Shown here: piece after piece, positions 42,346 to 53,804 of the stretch
Position numbering within the stretch: position 1 is the first letter of the stretch
How the letters are laid out: the number at the start of each line of letters is the position of its first letter
Notes under the pieces: generated by a model
What the model was told of the DNA's origin: nothing
The model's input: the letters and a program-made list of their open reading frames with translations, nothing else
Databases searched by the model: none
From: Puccinia triticina
Lineage: Eukaryota > Basidiomycota > Pucciniomycetes > Pucciniales > Pucciniaceae
DNA length: 64,000 bases
NCBI RefSeq assembly: GCF_026914185.1
Contig: NC_070560.1
Location: forward strand, 6,191,501-6,255,500
Direction of reading: 5' to 3'
Position numbers and translations under genes: made by a program

Positions 42346-43084
42346 CCGTGCGGGCCTGGCATCAGGCCCATCCAAAAAGCCTCCCCAACAATGTGCCCCT
42401 AGGGTTTTTACTCAGTCTGACACATTTTATTTCTTAGCTGAGCATATGCTTTCTTAACCAAGGCTACTCTTTCAATGGGCCCAGTGGGCTTTGTGGGGAC
42501 CATGTGGGCCTCATTCAGGCCTGTCCAAAAAATATCCCCAAAAATGTACCCTCATGTTTTTTATTCAGTTTGACCCATTTCACATTTTAGCAGAGCATGG
42601 GAATTCCAAACAAATACTACTTTTTCAATGGGCCCAACGGGCCTTTTAGGGGCCCATGCGGGCCTTGTGCAGGCCCGTCCAACAAATCACCCAAAAAATG
42701 TGCCCCATTGCTTTTTACTCAGTCTGACACATTTTTATTTTTCTGGCTGAGCACGCTCAGTTTGCATTTTTTTCAGTACGGAGTGATTTTTTTTCAATGA
42801 TTTTCCCAACCTCAAACTTTGAGTATTTTTTTTGGGAAATTTAATTATCCTTGAAGTGTAAAGTTGCCACCAGATCAGATGAGCTCAACGGCGGGCCCGG
42901 CGCGCCAGGGGAAGCGTCCAGCGGGGAGATTTCTTTGTTTTGCGGTTGTAGTACTTGAGCATTGCGGGTGGAGATAAGAGACTAACACCTGACTCCTTCA
43001 GATGCTGGAGATCCCAAAATTCTCCAGTCAGTCAACTCGCTTGTGAAACACCAAAAAAGAAGGTGGAAATATCGACTTACAATA

Positions 43085-44458
43085 GCTTTGGCAGGACCCA
43101 GGAAACCCCCCATAAATGACCGTAACCTAAAATCCAGAATTTGGCCAAAATTCATACATTTTTTTGACCTCATTCATACACGTTTTGTGCGTACGCTCAG
43201 AGTATTTCCCAACTTTCTATACATTCTCTGTGCCTACCATTTTTTGCCCTGCAGGGGGCACTGGGCCTGTATAAACATAGAAAAAAAAAACTCAGATTGA
43301 GGATCTTTAAACCGTCTCGATGAGCGGCACACACCAGTCATTGAGTGGGTCTCAGCCTGCTCAATGGGCACAGTCCAGTCATCAAGTGGGTACAGTGCCC
43401 GGAAGAAAGTTTTCATTAAATTTCTTTTGACAAGAACACATACAAACCATGCCTGCTAATTTCTGATTTATTAGGAGGATGGACAGAAAGGTTCCAAAAG
43501 AATGAATATAAGTAATGTTTTTGGAAAAAATAAGTGCATACTAGCTGAAAATATTTTTTTCATTAAATGATAATTTTGGAAAATCTTTAATACTATTCCA
43601 AAAAAATTGTGAATAAGCAGAATCAATAGACTGACATGTGACGTGAATGATAATAAATGAAAAAAATTAATCCCAAAATCCATCCTAAATTTTAGTTGGC
43701 AGTGAAAACACCTCAGACACTGTTTTTTTGTTACCTGCAGTGCAAATTTGCAATTTTTGAGGTACTTTCCCTGCCCACAAAAATTTAGGATGGATTTTGG
43801 GATTCATTTTTTTCATTTATTATCATTCACGTCACATGTCAGTCTATTGATTCTGCTTATTCACAATTTTTTTGGAATAGTATTAAAGATTTTCCAAAAT
43901 TATCATTTAATGAAAAAAATATTTTCAGCTAGTATGCACTTATTTTTTCCAAAAACATTACTTATATTCATTCTTTTGGAACCTTTCTGTCCATCCTCCT
44001 AATAAATCAGAAATTAGCAGGCATGGTTTGTATGTGTTCTTGTCAAAAGAAATTTAATGAAAACTTTCTTCCGGGCACTGTACACAACCCACTTGATGAC
44101 TGGCACACACCGGTCATTGAGAGGGTACACAACCCGCTTGATGACCAGCACACAAGTGGGCTGAACCCCACTTGATGACTGGTGTGTGCCGGTCATCAAG
44201 AGGGGGGGGGGGGGGGGGGTGCAGGGGGGTGCAAAGAGGAGTACTACATAGGACCTTTTCCCTGTTGACTCGCATACATTTTAAGTTACTACCCTCCCAT
44301 CCCCAGGCTTTTTTTCATACCTTTGTGGTGTGTACGTTTGACCAAAAAAAAGGTCATTCATACACATTTTGTGCGTACCATTTTTGGTTTTTGCCCAAAA
44401 ATCCATACATTTTGGTTACGGTCATTTATGGGGGGTTTCCTGGGTCCTGCTTTGGCCC
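43085..44458. repeat. 1.4-kb palindrome (foldback element)
   Basis: Outer arms GCAGGACCCAGGAAACCCCC (43091) and its complement (about 44430). Middle sections hold ACCGGTCAT-type repeats. Inner arms 43385-43696 and 43785-44090 are reverse complements with about one mismatch in 300 bases, separated by a loop of about 90 bp. Hydrophobic frames on the two strands are mirror images. No transposase. Confidence 0.9.
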
Positions 44459-45341
44459 ATACAGCCACATTGCCCGGCATTGGAATTATGAATTATTCGT
44501 GTCGGTTGGATCGGGGTAGATTGGGTGTGATGAGACCACACCTGTGTTCCTCTTGTGTTTATCGAAGGGGGAGTGATTGCGGTCCGGGCCGGAAAACAAG
44601 GGCAATGATTTCAGAAGAGGGAGGGGAGGGGGGAAGGGATGAAAGGGCGGACGCGCCACCGGAGGAGCTCGATTGACCCTATTGACCGACCCACTCGTTT
44701 GATTCTGAAGAGCTGCCGGGTTCTGCGGAGCTGACCTCGAAACTGTGCTTTCAGGATTCAAAGATTGTTTGGCTGCTGGCATGACATGTGCTTTGTGTCA
44801 GCAACAGCTGTGGTTTTGGGCTCGCCTCCTCAATTAAACTTTGGGAAATCTAGGTTTTATGGGATTTGTGAAGGATTTTCGAAAACAATTTTTTTTGTTT
44901 TTGTCCAACCTTCTCGGAAAAGACAATAAGTCAATGACAGCGCCAAGTTTTTCAGGGGTTTCGCCTATCGCAGCCCATGTGCGCACGTCACATGTTGAGA
45001 TTCTTCGGTGTGGGCCTGCACAAGGACAGGAGAATCTCCAGATGTCACGTGTGCCCACGCCGCGTGGGGGGAGAGCATATCTCTGTCGAACGGTCTATTC
45101 CATCGGACATGGAAAGAAGTCTCCATCTGCCAGGGGACAACGACGACCAGATATCCAGACCAACGGCTGGCTGTATGGATTTATGTAAGTATTTATGTTC
45201 GTTCCAGCTGCCAAGACTCTCAGCGCACTTGCTTCCAGCAGTTGACCCTTCTGTTCTCCGTGTTCCTTCCAGGCGTATCCTGGTTTGCTCCCCAAGGCAT
45301 TCAGAACCCACAGCCGCTGCGGACCACCCATAACTCGCTGG
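44459..45341 (+). promoter_or_regulatory. Promoter and 5' UTR of the ligase gene
   Basis: No recognisable coding domain. A clear intron (45185-45272, GTAAGTATTT ... TTCCTTCCAG) lies upstream of the likely ATG, so the transcript probably starts before 45185. Joining it leaves a short upstream frame ending at TAA near 45332. Confidence 0.5.
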
Positions 45342-47898
45342 ATGCCCCCGGCCATGACTCCCCCAGACCGGCTCTTAGCCTCGACTAGCCGGCCTGTCGG
45401 CGATGAAATCCCATGCTGCCCGCTCTACGACTTCCTTTTCTCCAATCCACTCCGGCAGGATAGCCCGATCATCACCCGAGCACCCTCGGCTGCCACCCGA
45501 GCCCATCACATACCCATCGTACCCCCCGAAAAGCCTATCTTTATTGACACTGATCATGGCAGCATCGGTTTGTTTTCTGGACCTAAATCTGACCTGATAG
45601 GCTCCATTTTTTTACCACTCCACGTGTGCTCAATCCGACAGCGAGCAACATGAACGCTGATCAGGACAATTGTTGGTTGAAAAATACGGTTTTTACACAT
45701 TAACAGAAAACCCATTGACTTGGCTGCAGCTTCAGCGAAGGTCAACTGCTGTCGGCTATCAATTGAACCATCAACTTGGCCTCAGTCCGTCTAATTTGCT
45801 CTCTACGACGGCTGCTGACCCTCTGCCGAGAGGTTCATGCGGCCTGCTCTCACCAATTGTCCTACTGCACTTGCCAAACGGAACTCCGTTTGTGACCATG
45901 CTTCTGGGCGCGCTGGCCGCCGGCTTAACATTCACGATGGTCAATCCATCCTACACGCGCCACGAGCTCGTGCATGTCTTACGGTCTGCACAGCCCGCGC
46001 TGATCGTCACGTCGTCGTTCGGGCTGGATGTCATGCTCGACGCCCTGACCTTACTTCGAGAGCCCCACCTCAGAAGACAATTGATGGAGCGCATCTTCAT
46101 CGTCGACGCGCCGGGCTCGGCTCCAAGTCGCTTCTTTGAGGACTCGCACATCTACCGGACGAAAGCGCCCAACGGGGAAATCGCGACGCTGACTGACTGG
46201 AACGCCCTTCTGCAGCAACCGCCTTCCGGGACCCATTACCGGCCATTCCAGTTCAGCGAGCCTGCGCGTGAATCTAGGCTGAGGATTGCCGCCGTTACCT
46301 GGAGCAGTGGGACCAGCGGGAAGAGTAAAGGTGTCATGTGCAGCCACCACGCGATGGTCCATTCGATCATCTCTTTTTGGCACCAGAAACTCGACTATGG
46401 ACCGGATGAACGGACGATCGGCCTGGTCCCTTTTTGGCATGTCATGGGCTAGTTATTTTTATTCTCCTCATGGACCCAGGTGGTCATATTCAACGCGCGA
46501 TTGCACGTCTGAACTGAAACTAACCACACCCTGCCCACAATTTACACAGGACTCCAAACTATTGTCCTCTTCTCGATTGTCACAGGGTCGACTGTGTACA
46601 TCATGCAGAAGTTCGAGCCCCACCGATACTTGGAAGAGATCACCAAGAACAGGATCACCTCCTTGCAGATCGCCCCTCCTATAGCCGCCTTCTTAGCGAA
46701 GTCTCCGCTGCTGGACGACGCCCGTTACGACCTGAGTAGCGTGACCAACTCGATGAGCGGCGGGGCGCCACTGGCTCCGGCCATTGTGAAAACAGTGTTC
46801 AAGAGATGCGGCTTTCTGATCAAGTTTGTGGGTTTGTAAAGATTACTGCATTCCTTTCAAGATGTGGCATATACATGAAAACGGCGGACGACTGACCGGG
46901 AAGGAAGTGCGTCTTGCCAGGGTTACGGGTTATCAGAAGCTGGTCATGTGGCTAACCAACTCGGCGCAACGATGTCTGACCTGCTGCCCCAATTGGGTAC
47001 GGTAGGCGAAGTGATGTACGGCCTGGAGCTCAAAATCATCTCGGTCCGCACTAAGCAGCTCGTCTTGAGAAACGAGGAAGGCGAAATCATTGTTAGATCC
47101 CCCAGCTTGATGAGCGCATATCTCGATAATCCGTCGGAAACAAGCCAAGTGCTTGATGAAGATGGATGGCTACATACGGGCGATCTAGGGTTTCTTGACG
47201 ATCACGGAAGACTCTCTATCACCGGAAGACTCAAAGAAATCATCATGGTCAAGGGGTAAGCTGTCCGTTTCCTCACATCGCTCCGGCAAATAACAGCCCG
47301 GCCTGACGCGACTCTACGAGGTGCAGATATCAGGTATCTCCTTCGGACTTGGAGATGTTGATCAGCAAAATCGACGCCGTCGGCGAGGTCGCGGTCACAT
47401 CGTTTTATTGCGACGACCAAGCCACAGAGTTCCCGAGGGCCTATATTGTCCCGCAAGGTGACGAGCTGGTCGCGCTTTGTGAAATCGTCAACAGTAATTC
47501 CTCGCCATGCGAGCCTGTCCACCATCCCCGTTACAACGATCTCACCAAACTGGCTCTCCAAGTCAAAGAATTTGTCGAATCCCACATGGTTCAATATAAG
47601 TGGTCAGTCTGCACTGTCTGCGACCTTCGCTATCATTCCATCTTTGGTAGACAGTAAAACTGGATATTCACCCAATTTATTCCATTACTATTATCCCTCT
47701 GCGCAAACAACAACAACCCCGATGTTTCTTAACTTGTGTACATACATAAATAGGTTGAGGGGGAATATTATCCTAACCTCTCACATCCCAAAGTCTCCCA
47801 GTGGAAAGGTTCTCAAAAGAGTATTAAGCACCACTCCGGGAGTCGAGATTCCCCTGTACACCGCCCCTAAGTCGTGCCATCCAAGCTCGAAATTGTAG
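45342..47898 (+). CDS. Peroxisomal 4-coumarate/acyl-CoA ligase-like enzyme, 6 exons
   Basis: Exons 45342-45567, 45707-46447, 46550-46827, 46921-47255, 47327-47602 and 47754-47898 join in frame. Adenylate-forming (AMP-binding) family: the enzyme activates a carboxylic acid with ATP and transfers it to CoA. Signatures: P-loop-like WSSGTSGKSKGV, then PFWHVMGL across the intron 2 join, GYGLSEAG, GDLGFLDDHGR, TGRLKEIIMVKG and, near the C-terminus, PKSPSGKVLKR with the catalytic lysine. The last residues are SKL, a type 1 peroxisomal signal, pointing to fatty- or aromatic-acid activation in peroxisomes. Intron 2 would use a GC donor (G|GCTAGT), because it alone restores HVMGLQTI. The exon 3/4 border is the other uncertain join (donor GTGGGT at 46828). 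The second ATG at 45354 is an alternative start. Substrate cannot be told from sequence. Confidence 0.88.
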
Positions 47899-48891
47899 AT
47901 TTTTCCCGTATCCTATGTGGCCTCCATGCTTTGTTTCTCGAGAAACTCCAATTGTTTTAACCATATTTTGTTCGCAGACAGTCTTTCTGCTACCTCACTC
48001 GACAAAGATAACATTATGTTTAGTCTTACTTTATGAGCCAGGACCTCATCCGTCTATTTTCTAGGCAAAACAATCTTAGACTTTAGCAACAACATAGCTT
48101 TCCATTTTCCCTTGCAATTACGTACCTGCATAACTCTAAGAGTAAACAGCCAGACCCTGGACAGTCGAGTACATGAGTAGTGTGTATCTGAGAGCTTCCA
48201 CTGATGTAGTAAACTGATGTTGAAATTGAAGCATTTCGACCACCCTCGACGATGCAACACAACTTTGATACAAGTGAGAAGATTGGCCGAAGTGTGACTT
48301 AATTACTTGCCAAAAAGAGCCAAACATCACGCTCAATTTTTTGTTGCCAACTTGGACCAGGGATGATCTCCGCCACACTACCGAGAAGAGAGTCAGAAGA
48401 CGCGTGTTCTGATGGCTTGGGTGATCTTGGAGACCAAGATTTAAAAATTGATGTTAGACGGCGTGTGGGAACATGCAGTTTCTACTCAACAGAAGGATAA
48501 CTTGCTTGATGCATTACAACACGGAGAGCCTGGGCGCTTTTCTACATAAACTACATGATGTGCTGATTGACCAACAGGCAAAGAGAAGATGGAGAAAACT
48601 AGAACAATGATTTCGGGCCCAAGGGAAGTTGATTAGTATGGCAAGAGTATGAGAAAGAGTTGAGCAAGCAAGAGATTAGGTTGAAGAACGATTTCGAGAT
48701 ACAATTAATATGAGTTCACAAGCGCCGTCTGACAATTATGATTAGTTCACAACTGCCGTACAAAAGAGAATAATAAGAGTTGAACAGGGCTTGCATGTGT
48801 ACTCGCTCGCTGTCGCTGTACAGTGTAGTATAGCGCACGGGTAGCATGGATAAAATTGAACCGGCCCACATGTGAGCAGTGTGGGAGTAAA
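47899..48891. other. Convergent intergenic region
   Basis: Between the ligase (plus) and LIM gene (minus), presumably both 3' UTRs. No repeat ends or RNA gene recognised. Confidence 0.4.
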
Positions 48892-51138
48892 TCAACGGAG
48901 TTGCATAGCTCCACTCGCGCGCTTCTTGGCTCTGGCATTGCCCTGTGAAGAGAGAATGACCATGGCATTATTAGTATCGCAATTCACACACCTCGTGGTC
49001 CTTTCACTGAGCTTATTGAGTAGGGGCGATGAGAACTACAACACTGATTGACGAGGAACGTACCAAACAGTCTCTACATCCAACAGCAGTCGAGTTATCG
49101 AACGTCTTTGCCCCCGAGTCGAGCGGTTTGTGACATTCGGCGCATCTCAGACACTTGAAATGCCATCGTAGTCCATTGGGACCAAGTTTGGTCTCCGTGA
49201 TTGTTCCGGGTTTGGAACATCCGGGACAGATCGACTGACCTCCGAATCTGGTCGCACTGAGACTTTTGGTCATTGATGATGGTATCTTAGAGCTGCTATC
49301 TTGCCCGCCGAGGAATGGTGAATTTGAGACCTTTTTGAGTAGCTGGGGATTCTCGGATGCACTTTTGGCCATTGGGGCGGATGTGTTGGGTTGATACTTC
49401 GAATTGTAGGGCGAGGTAGATGATTGAAAGGACTGGGTCGACGGGAACGAGGGGCTGACGGATTCGGAGTGAGCCAGATGCCATTCCTTGTTAGCCTTTG
49501 ACTTCTGGTAATCTGGAAATCGCGTGGACACCGAATCATCCCTGCGTTTTGCAAACTCTGCAGACATCTTCTCAAACTTTTCTTGGGCTGCAACCATATC
49601 CCTCTGTGCAACACATCGCTCACACAGCTTCAGATTATTGAGTAGGACATATTTCTGGTTGGGGAAAGGCTGCTTGCAGTCATCACAACTGAGACAGTGA
49701 ACGTGAAAAGTCTCGCCGGTGGCCGGCAAGGTGGCCAAAGTCCCGCCAATTCTCTCCGCAGCACCACCGTCAGAATTTCCAGGAGATGGTTGGGTTAGGG
49801 ACGGTCGAAAGAGAGAAAGCTTGCAAGTTGGGCAGAGCGGGTTTGCTGAGGGTGATAATACATGTTGTACCGCCGTTGAACCCAATTTCGGACTAGATTT
49901 AAATGAGGTACTGGTGGGATTGCGTAGAGCATCTGGTTTTAGAGCTTGGAGAGTGGGCTTGACAATTGAAAGAGGCTTGACTGAGGTGGGGAAGACGGCG
50001 GGAGTGGCTGACGCGGGTATGCTAATTTTAGGCTGCGAACGGGTATTGTTAACGGCGCCAACGGATGATGGAATGGATGGGCGAGCGGGCTCTTTTTCGA
50101 TCCCAGCCTTCCTTAGCTTATTCCGAAGCTCATCGACAGCCGGTTTGATATTTTGAGCTGCTGGTGAGTTGTTGATGCTGGTACGCTTGATACGAGTATA
50201 GCCCAGGGGCTGGACGCGTAGATCAGGAATGTCTGTCACCATTGAAGACTTTGAGTTTCTGGGCTGAGGCTTTTCAAAGCATTCGTCACAACAGGGGTTT
50301 CCGCTGAGGTCCACGCTGGGTGAATTTGAGACATCGGTTTGACAATGCACACACTTGAAACATTTCTGATTGTGGCCAGGCGGGAGGGTATATTCAAGCA
50401 GAGAATCAGCAAGCAGGAATGAGCTAAGTGGGACATGTGGCTCCAAACCTTATGCCATAGCCCGTTACAGCCTTCTTTCCCGAGTTGAATGAAGGTGCCC
50501 TCATCTCCGACAATCGTATGCTGACAAGACGCGCATTTACCGCGACTGAACCTTTGAACATAGCATTTCCGACAATAAAAGACGCCTGCCCATTTTCCAC
50601 TCTCGTCCTCGCGTCTTGGATCGGGATAAATTTTGCCCTCACGTTTAAAAATTTGCTGACAAGCGCCGCAACGACCTCGAGTCTCATGGGGATCTAAGAC
50701 TGAGCCAAAGACGTTAGTCAGGACTTCCTCTTCCGCAGCCGAAAGGCCCACCGAATCAGGCATGTTGGCGGTTAGAGACCGTACGTGGGCCCGGGCAGAA
50801 GACTTGACCGACAAGCCCCGCTTGACTTCCTTGGGCACGATAGGTTCGGATATGGGCTCTTGGGGCAGAGGAGGGGCGGCCGCTTCGGCAGGCATGATGT
50901 TTAAGCTTCGGTCGCCTAAGCTTTGCCGGGTTTTCAATGGAGCTGGTACCAAGGGTTGGGTTAGAATTTCAGGTGAAGGTAGACAAACGTTTTGTAGTTG
51001 AGAGGGCGGAGGCGGTTTGGACTGAGATCTGGATGCGAGGGCCGAGGCTGGGCTGACACTGCGCCGTTCTCCGTAGGTTTTGAGCCATCGGTCATGCTTG
51101 GGCGATCCATCAGTTGTTTCGAACATTGCCTTGGTCAC
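48892..51138 (-). CDS. LIM-domain protein (three to four LIM modules)
   Basis: Minus-strand exons: about 51138-50449, 50365-49064 and 48942-48892. Joins: CATAAG|GTTTGG to ATCAG|AAATG gives LWHKKCFKCVHC. CTGTTTG|GTACGT to TTCACAG|GGCAAT gives CLGNARAKKR and a stop at 48892. LIM zinc-finger pairs: CGACQQIF ... CRKCYVQRFSRGKCASC ... LWHKKCFKCVHC ... CDECF; then CPTCKLSLF ... FHVHCLSCDDC ... CERC; then CPGCSKPG ... WHFKCLRCAEC ... CRDC. The N-terminus is Pro/Ser-rich (SPASALASRSQSKPPPP). LIM modules are protein-binding scaffolds, in fungi often tied to cell polarity, actin or Rho signalling. Upstream exons probably exist: a 3' splice signal CTTCACAG lies just before 51138, and coding-like minus frames reach 51721. 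Those joins I could not settle. Confidence 0.8.
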
Positions 51139-51207
51139 CTGTGAAGCTGGATGGGTAATATCATATTGGGCAAATGTAGCACACGAATCGACAAAACGAG
51201 AAAGAAG

Positions 51208-51721
51208 TTAACGAGCTTGTTGTGGAAAAATAGCTGTAAGGAGAAAGTCACGCACAAGCACTGGAACCACCACACTTGCATCGGGAATCGCTGCCTCTGA
51301 TGATGTCGCCACATCTCCGACAAAATCCTGCCATCGCGATTTAAGCTGCGTAGCGAATCGAATATTGGAAGAGGGTGCCGGCGATCCCAAGGAGCACTCG
51401 GCCGCAAGATGCCTGTCTGTGAGTACTAGCCCGAACTTGAAGGGAAACGAAGATGAAGATGTGGACGGTATCAGAGCTACACCACGGCTGCAAGAAAAGT
51501 AGCACGAGAGTTGCAGGGCGGATGAGGACGAACATCAATGGGAACGCGCATTGAAATTCAGAGCTGGGAACCTCGCGTCGCACTCGTGACACTCGTAGAT
51601 ACAGACCTCGGGCGCGTAGACACGCGTAGATCAAACCCACGACATCTTTCATCTCAATAGTTTGTCTGGGACTGGGAACATCGGATGACTTCCCGTTGGC
51701 ATTTGGAGAGCCCTCTAACAC
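51208..51721 (-). CDS. Probable 5' exons of the LIM gene
   Basis: Frame from ATG 51721 (SPNANGKSSDVPSPRQTIEM, KDVVGLIYACLRARGLY). A second minus frame after a good acceptor (TTTCCCTTCAAG near 51440) reads FGLVLTDRHLAAECSLGSP and FATQLKSRWQDFVGDVA. Coding character is fair but the phases do not all fit, so an exon may be missing or this may be a separate small gene. Confidence 0.4.
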
Positions 51722-51961
51722 AGAAACATTTTCCTTCTTTGAAAGTCAAGAGTTTGGGTACTGTAAATTGAGATCTGGGAGGCTCCCAGACACGACGGAA
51801 AACTTACTTCTGAACTGCCAGATCCCAGAGACCCAGATCTTACCAGATTGCTCGTTCCGTCGCCCGCACCCCCAGATTTGAGTCACCCAGACCATACCAC
51901 CGAGACCGAGTTGTCTGTCAAGCTTCCTTGCCACTCACATCTCACCATTGATCACCTCGAG

Positions 51962-52024
51962 CTTAACTAAGCCACTCGTGGTGAGCAGGTCTGGGCGGCA
52001 GCCCAGTCTCACGAGAGAGGCTTA
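51962..52024. repeat. CTTA-type hairpin
   Basis: CTTAACTAAGCCACTCGTGG is inverted against CTCACGAGAGAGGCTTAG, with GGGCGGCAGCCC in the loop. It directly abuts the PIF-type element. Confidence 0.55.
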
Positions 52025-52508
52025 GAGCATCTCCAGCAGAGCTTGGACCGCGCGAGTTTTGGACTCGTTTGGCAGGTCGCTCAACATTTCCGGGGTCCAG
52101 CAGACCCCCCTAAACGACCTTTGATTGATCCAAGTCCATCCCATCCCAGACCGCGGCCGGCTACTTTCCCCATCCCATCGCCACCCGCGACACAGGCTGC
52201 TACACACCACACATCACCACTCCTCACCACCGCGCCAAAAACATGATCGATCCAATTCTTGAAGATCTTGCTTGTAGTCCTCCACCAAGAACACCCTCTC
52301 CAGAAATTCAACCCCATTAGATTTTGTTCTCATTTCAACTTTCTTTATTGTCACAATTCTTTTTTTCTTTGAATGTCAAACAGACCTGTTATCTCGATCA
52401 CATCCATTTCAAGTGAGAGATTGAATGAAATCATAACAAAGAGATTGTGAGAAAAAAAGTAAATTTAATTAATAACAAAGAGGAATCAACAAATTTAAGA
52501 GAACAGGT

Positions 52509-52790
52509 TCAGGTATCTTGATTGGTATCAGTGTGGGTCTCATCAGAACTGTCTGAGTTCATATCAACTGGAATGCCTCCAAGTTCCCTTCTTAATCTTA
52601 CTCGCTTCTCATGTAAAGTCCATTGAAGCTCAATGAGGTTGTCATTCAGCTGATTGTGTCTTGATTGGTTTTGTCTCTGGATATGACAAGTTTTTGGAAA
52701 AGTAGTTGTTGCGTAGCTGGAGTTCATCTTGAAGGTGTTCACAATTGATAGTTTTTTGGCCAATGGTTGATCCTCCTCCCCCTCAAGATT
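52509..52790 (-). pseudogene. C-terminal fragment of a PIF-type transposase
   Basis: Reads HIQRQNQSRHNQLNDNLIEL and WTLHEKRVRLRRELGG, resembling the end of plant-transposon (PIF/Harbinger) transposases where a LQ.DLIEHIW-like motif closes the catalytic domain. Ends with an acidic tail (SSDETHTDTNQDT). The catalytic core is missing. Confidence 0.45.
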
Positions 52791-52807
52791 CATCGTAAGG
52801 AATGCCC

Positions 52808-52925
52808 CAGAGAACACGGGTACCTGGTTGTTTTTTGACCCAAACCCCACACCCGGCACCACATCCGGCACCGCCTGGCGGGTGCGGCGGGTGTATTTGG
52901 GGGGTACCCCAGGGTACCCCCCACT
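52808..52925. repeat. GGGTACC foldback fragment
   Basis: Contains ACGGGTACCTGG, CACCCGGCACC, GGCGGGTGCGGCGGGTG and GGTACCCCAGGGTACC. Homologous to 58050-58150. Confidence 0.6.
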
Positions 52926-52961
52926 TTAATTTCATATATATAGAAAAAAAAAGAAAAAAAA

Positions 52962-53786
52962 GGGGCAGGCTAAATCCACACCAAAAAATTACTACATCCA
53001 CTCCAAAAATGGAGTGAACAAAATTACACTCCAAAAAAGCCTGTTTTTTGGAGTGGAACCATGATGCACTCCAAAAATTTTGGAGTACACCCAATTCCAC
53101 TCCAAAAATATTTTCTCCAAGGTAAAATGATTAATTTTTTTGGAGTGCACAGATTTTCACTCCAAATTTATTGGAGTGTTTTTCAACAGTATTGCAGTAA
53201 AAGAAGTCAGGGTTCTTAAAGAGGAATGAAACCTTATGTCAGCATCATGTGTGTATTTAAAATACATCAAAAATGATGTTTGTAAGATGTTTTCAGTTTC
53301 TACAATGACTAAAACCTGAACCAGAAATAAATTCAAGGGGATTAAATTTGGTTGGTTCATGTCACCTGCCTACTACTGCCCTAACGTTTTCCAGGTACTC
53401 CACCCCAAGAACTTGGAATATACATTTTTCAAAGTTACATGCAAGTTTCAATTGTACAGATTTAAAATTTCATTTTTTCAAATTTGAGCAACCTTAATCC
53501 ACTCCAATAAATTTGGAATGAACATCTGTGCACTCCAAAAAAAAATGAAAAAAAAAAAATTGCTTGGAAAAAATATTTTTGGAGTGGAATTGGGTTTACT
53601 CCAAAATTTTTGGAGTGCATCATGGTTCCACTCCGAAAAACAGGCTTTTTTGGAGTGTAAATTTGTTCACTCCAACAAAATTTGGAGTAGACTATGGTTC
53701 ACTCCAATGAAAGTTGGAGTGGACTACTGTTCACTCCATTTTTGGAGTGGATGAAGTAATTTTTTGGTGTGGATTTAGCCTGCCCC
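52962..53786. mobile_element. Foldback MITE of CACTCCAAAA repeats
   Basis: Ends GGGGCAGGCTAAATCCACAC and the inverted GTGTGGATTTAGCCTGCCCC. Arms of about 260 bp are filled with TTTTTGGAGTG and CACTCCAAAAA at near-regular spacing. The centre (about 53200-53490) is unrelated AT-rich sequence. Flanks are A-runs, so a target duplication is undecidable. Confidence 0.85.
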
Positions 53787-53804
53787 AAAAAAAAACATTG
53801 GCAG

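Larger units (their letters stand above)
32571..42859. mobile_element. Long-TIR element split by the gypsy insertion
   Basis: ACACTTCAAGGATAATTAAA at 32571 is inverted at the right end (42840-42859). The arms continue inward for about 500 bp (32571-33100 against 42350-42859) and are themselves built of diverged repeats of CCCATTGAAA, GGACGGGCCTG and ACATTTTTGGGG. Removing the gypsy element (33282-42345) leaves about 1.2 kb without a transposase: a large MITE or foldback. No clear target duplication. Confidence 0.75.

Noticed and set aside
43471..44002. Two identical hydrophobic small proteins on opposite strands
   Set aside because: They are mirror copies across a palindrome in AT-rich DNA, with no start context or conservation argument.
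45008..45388. 126-codon plus frame upstream of the ligase
   Set aside because: Crosses a clear intron (45185-45272) and overlaps the real start in another frame. At most an upstream ORF.
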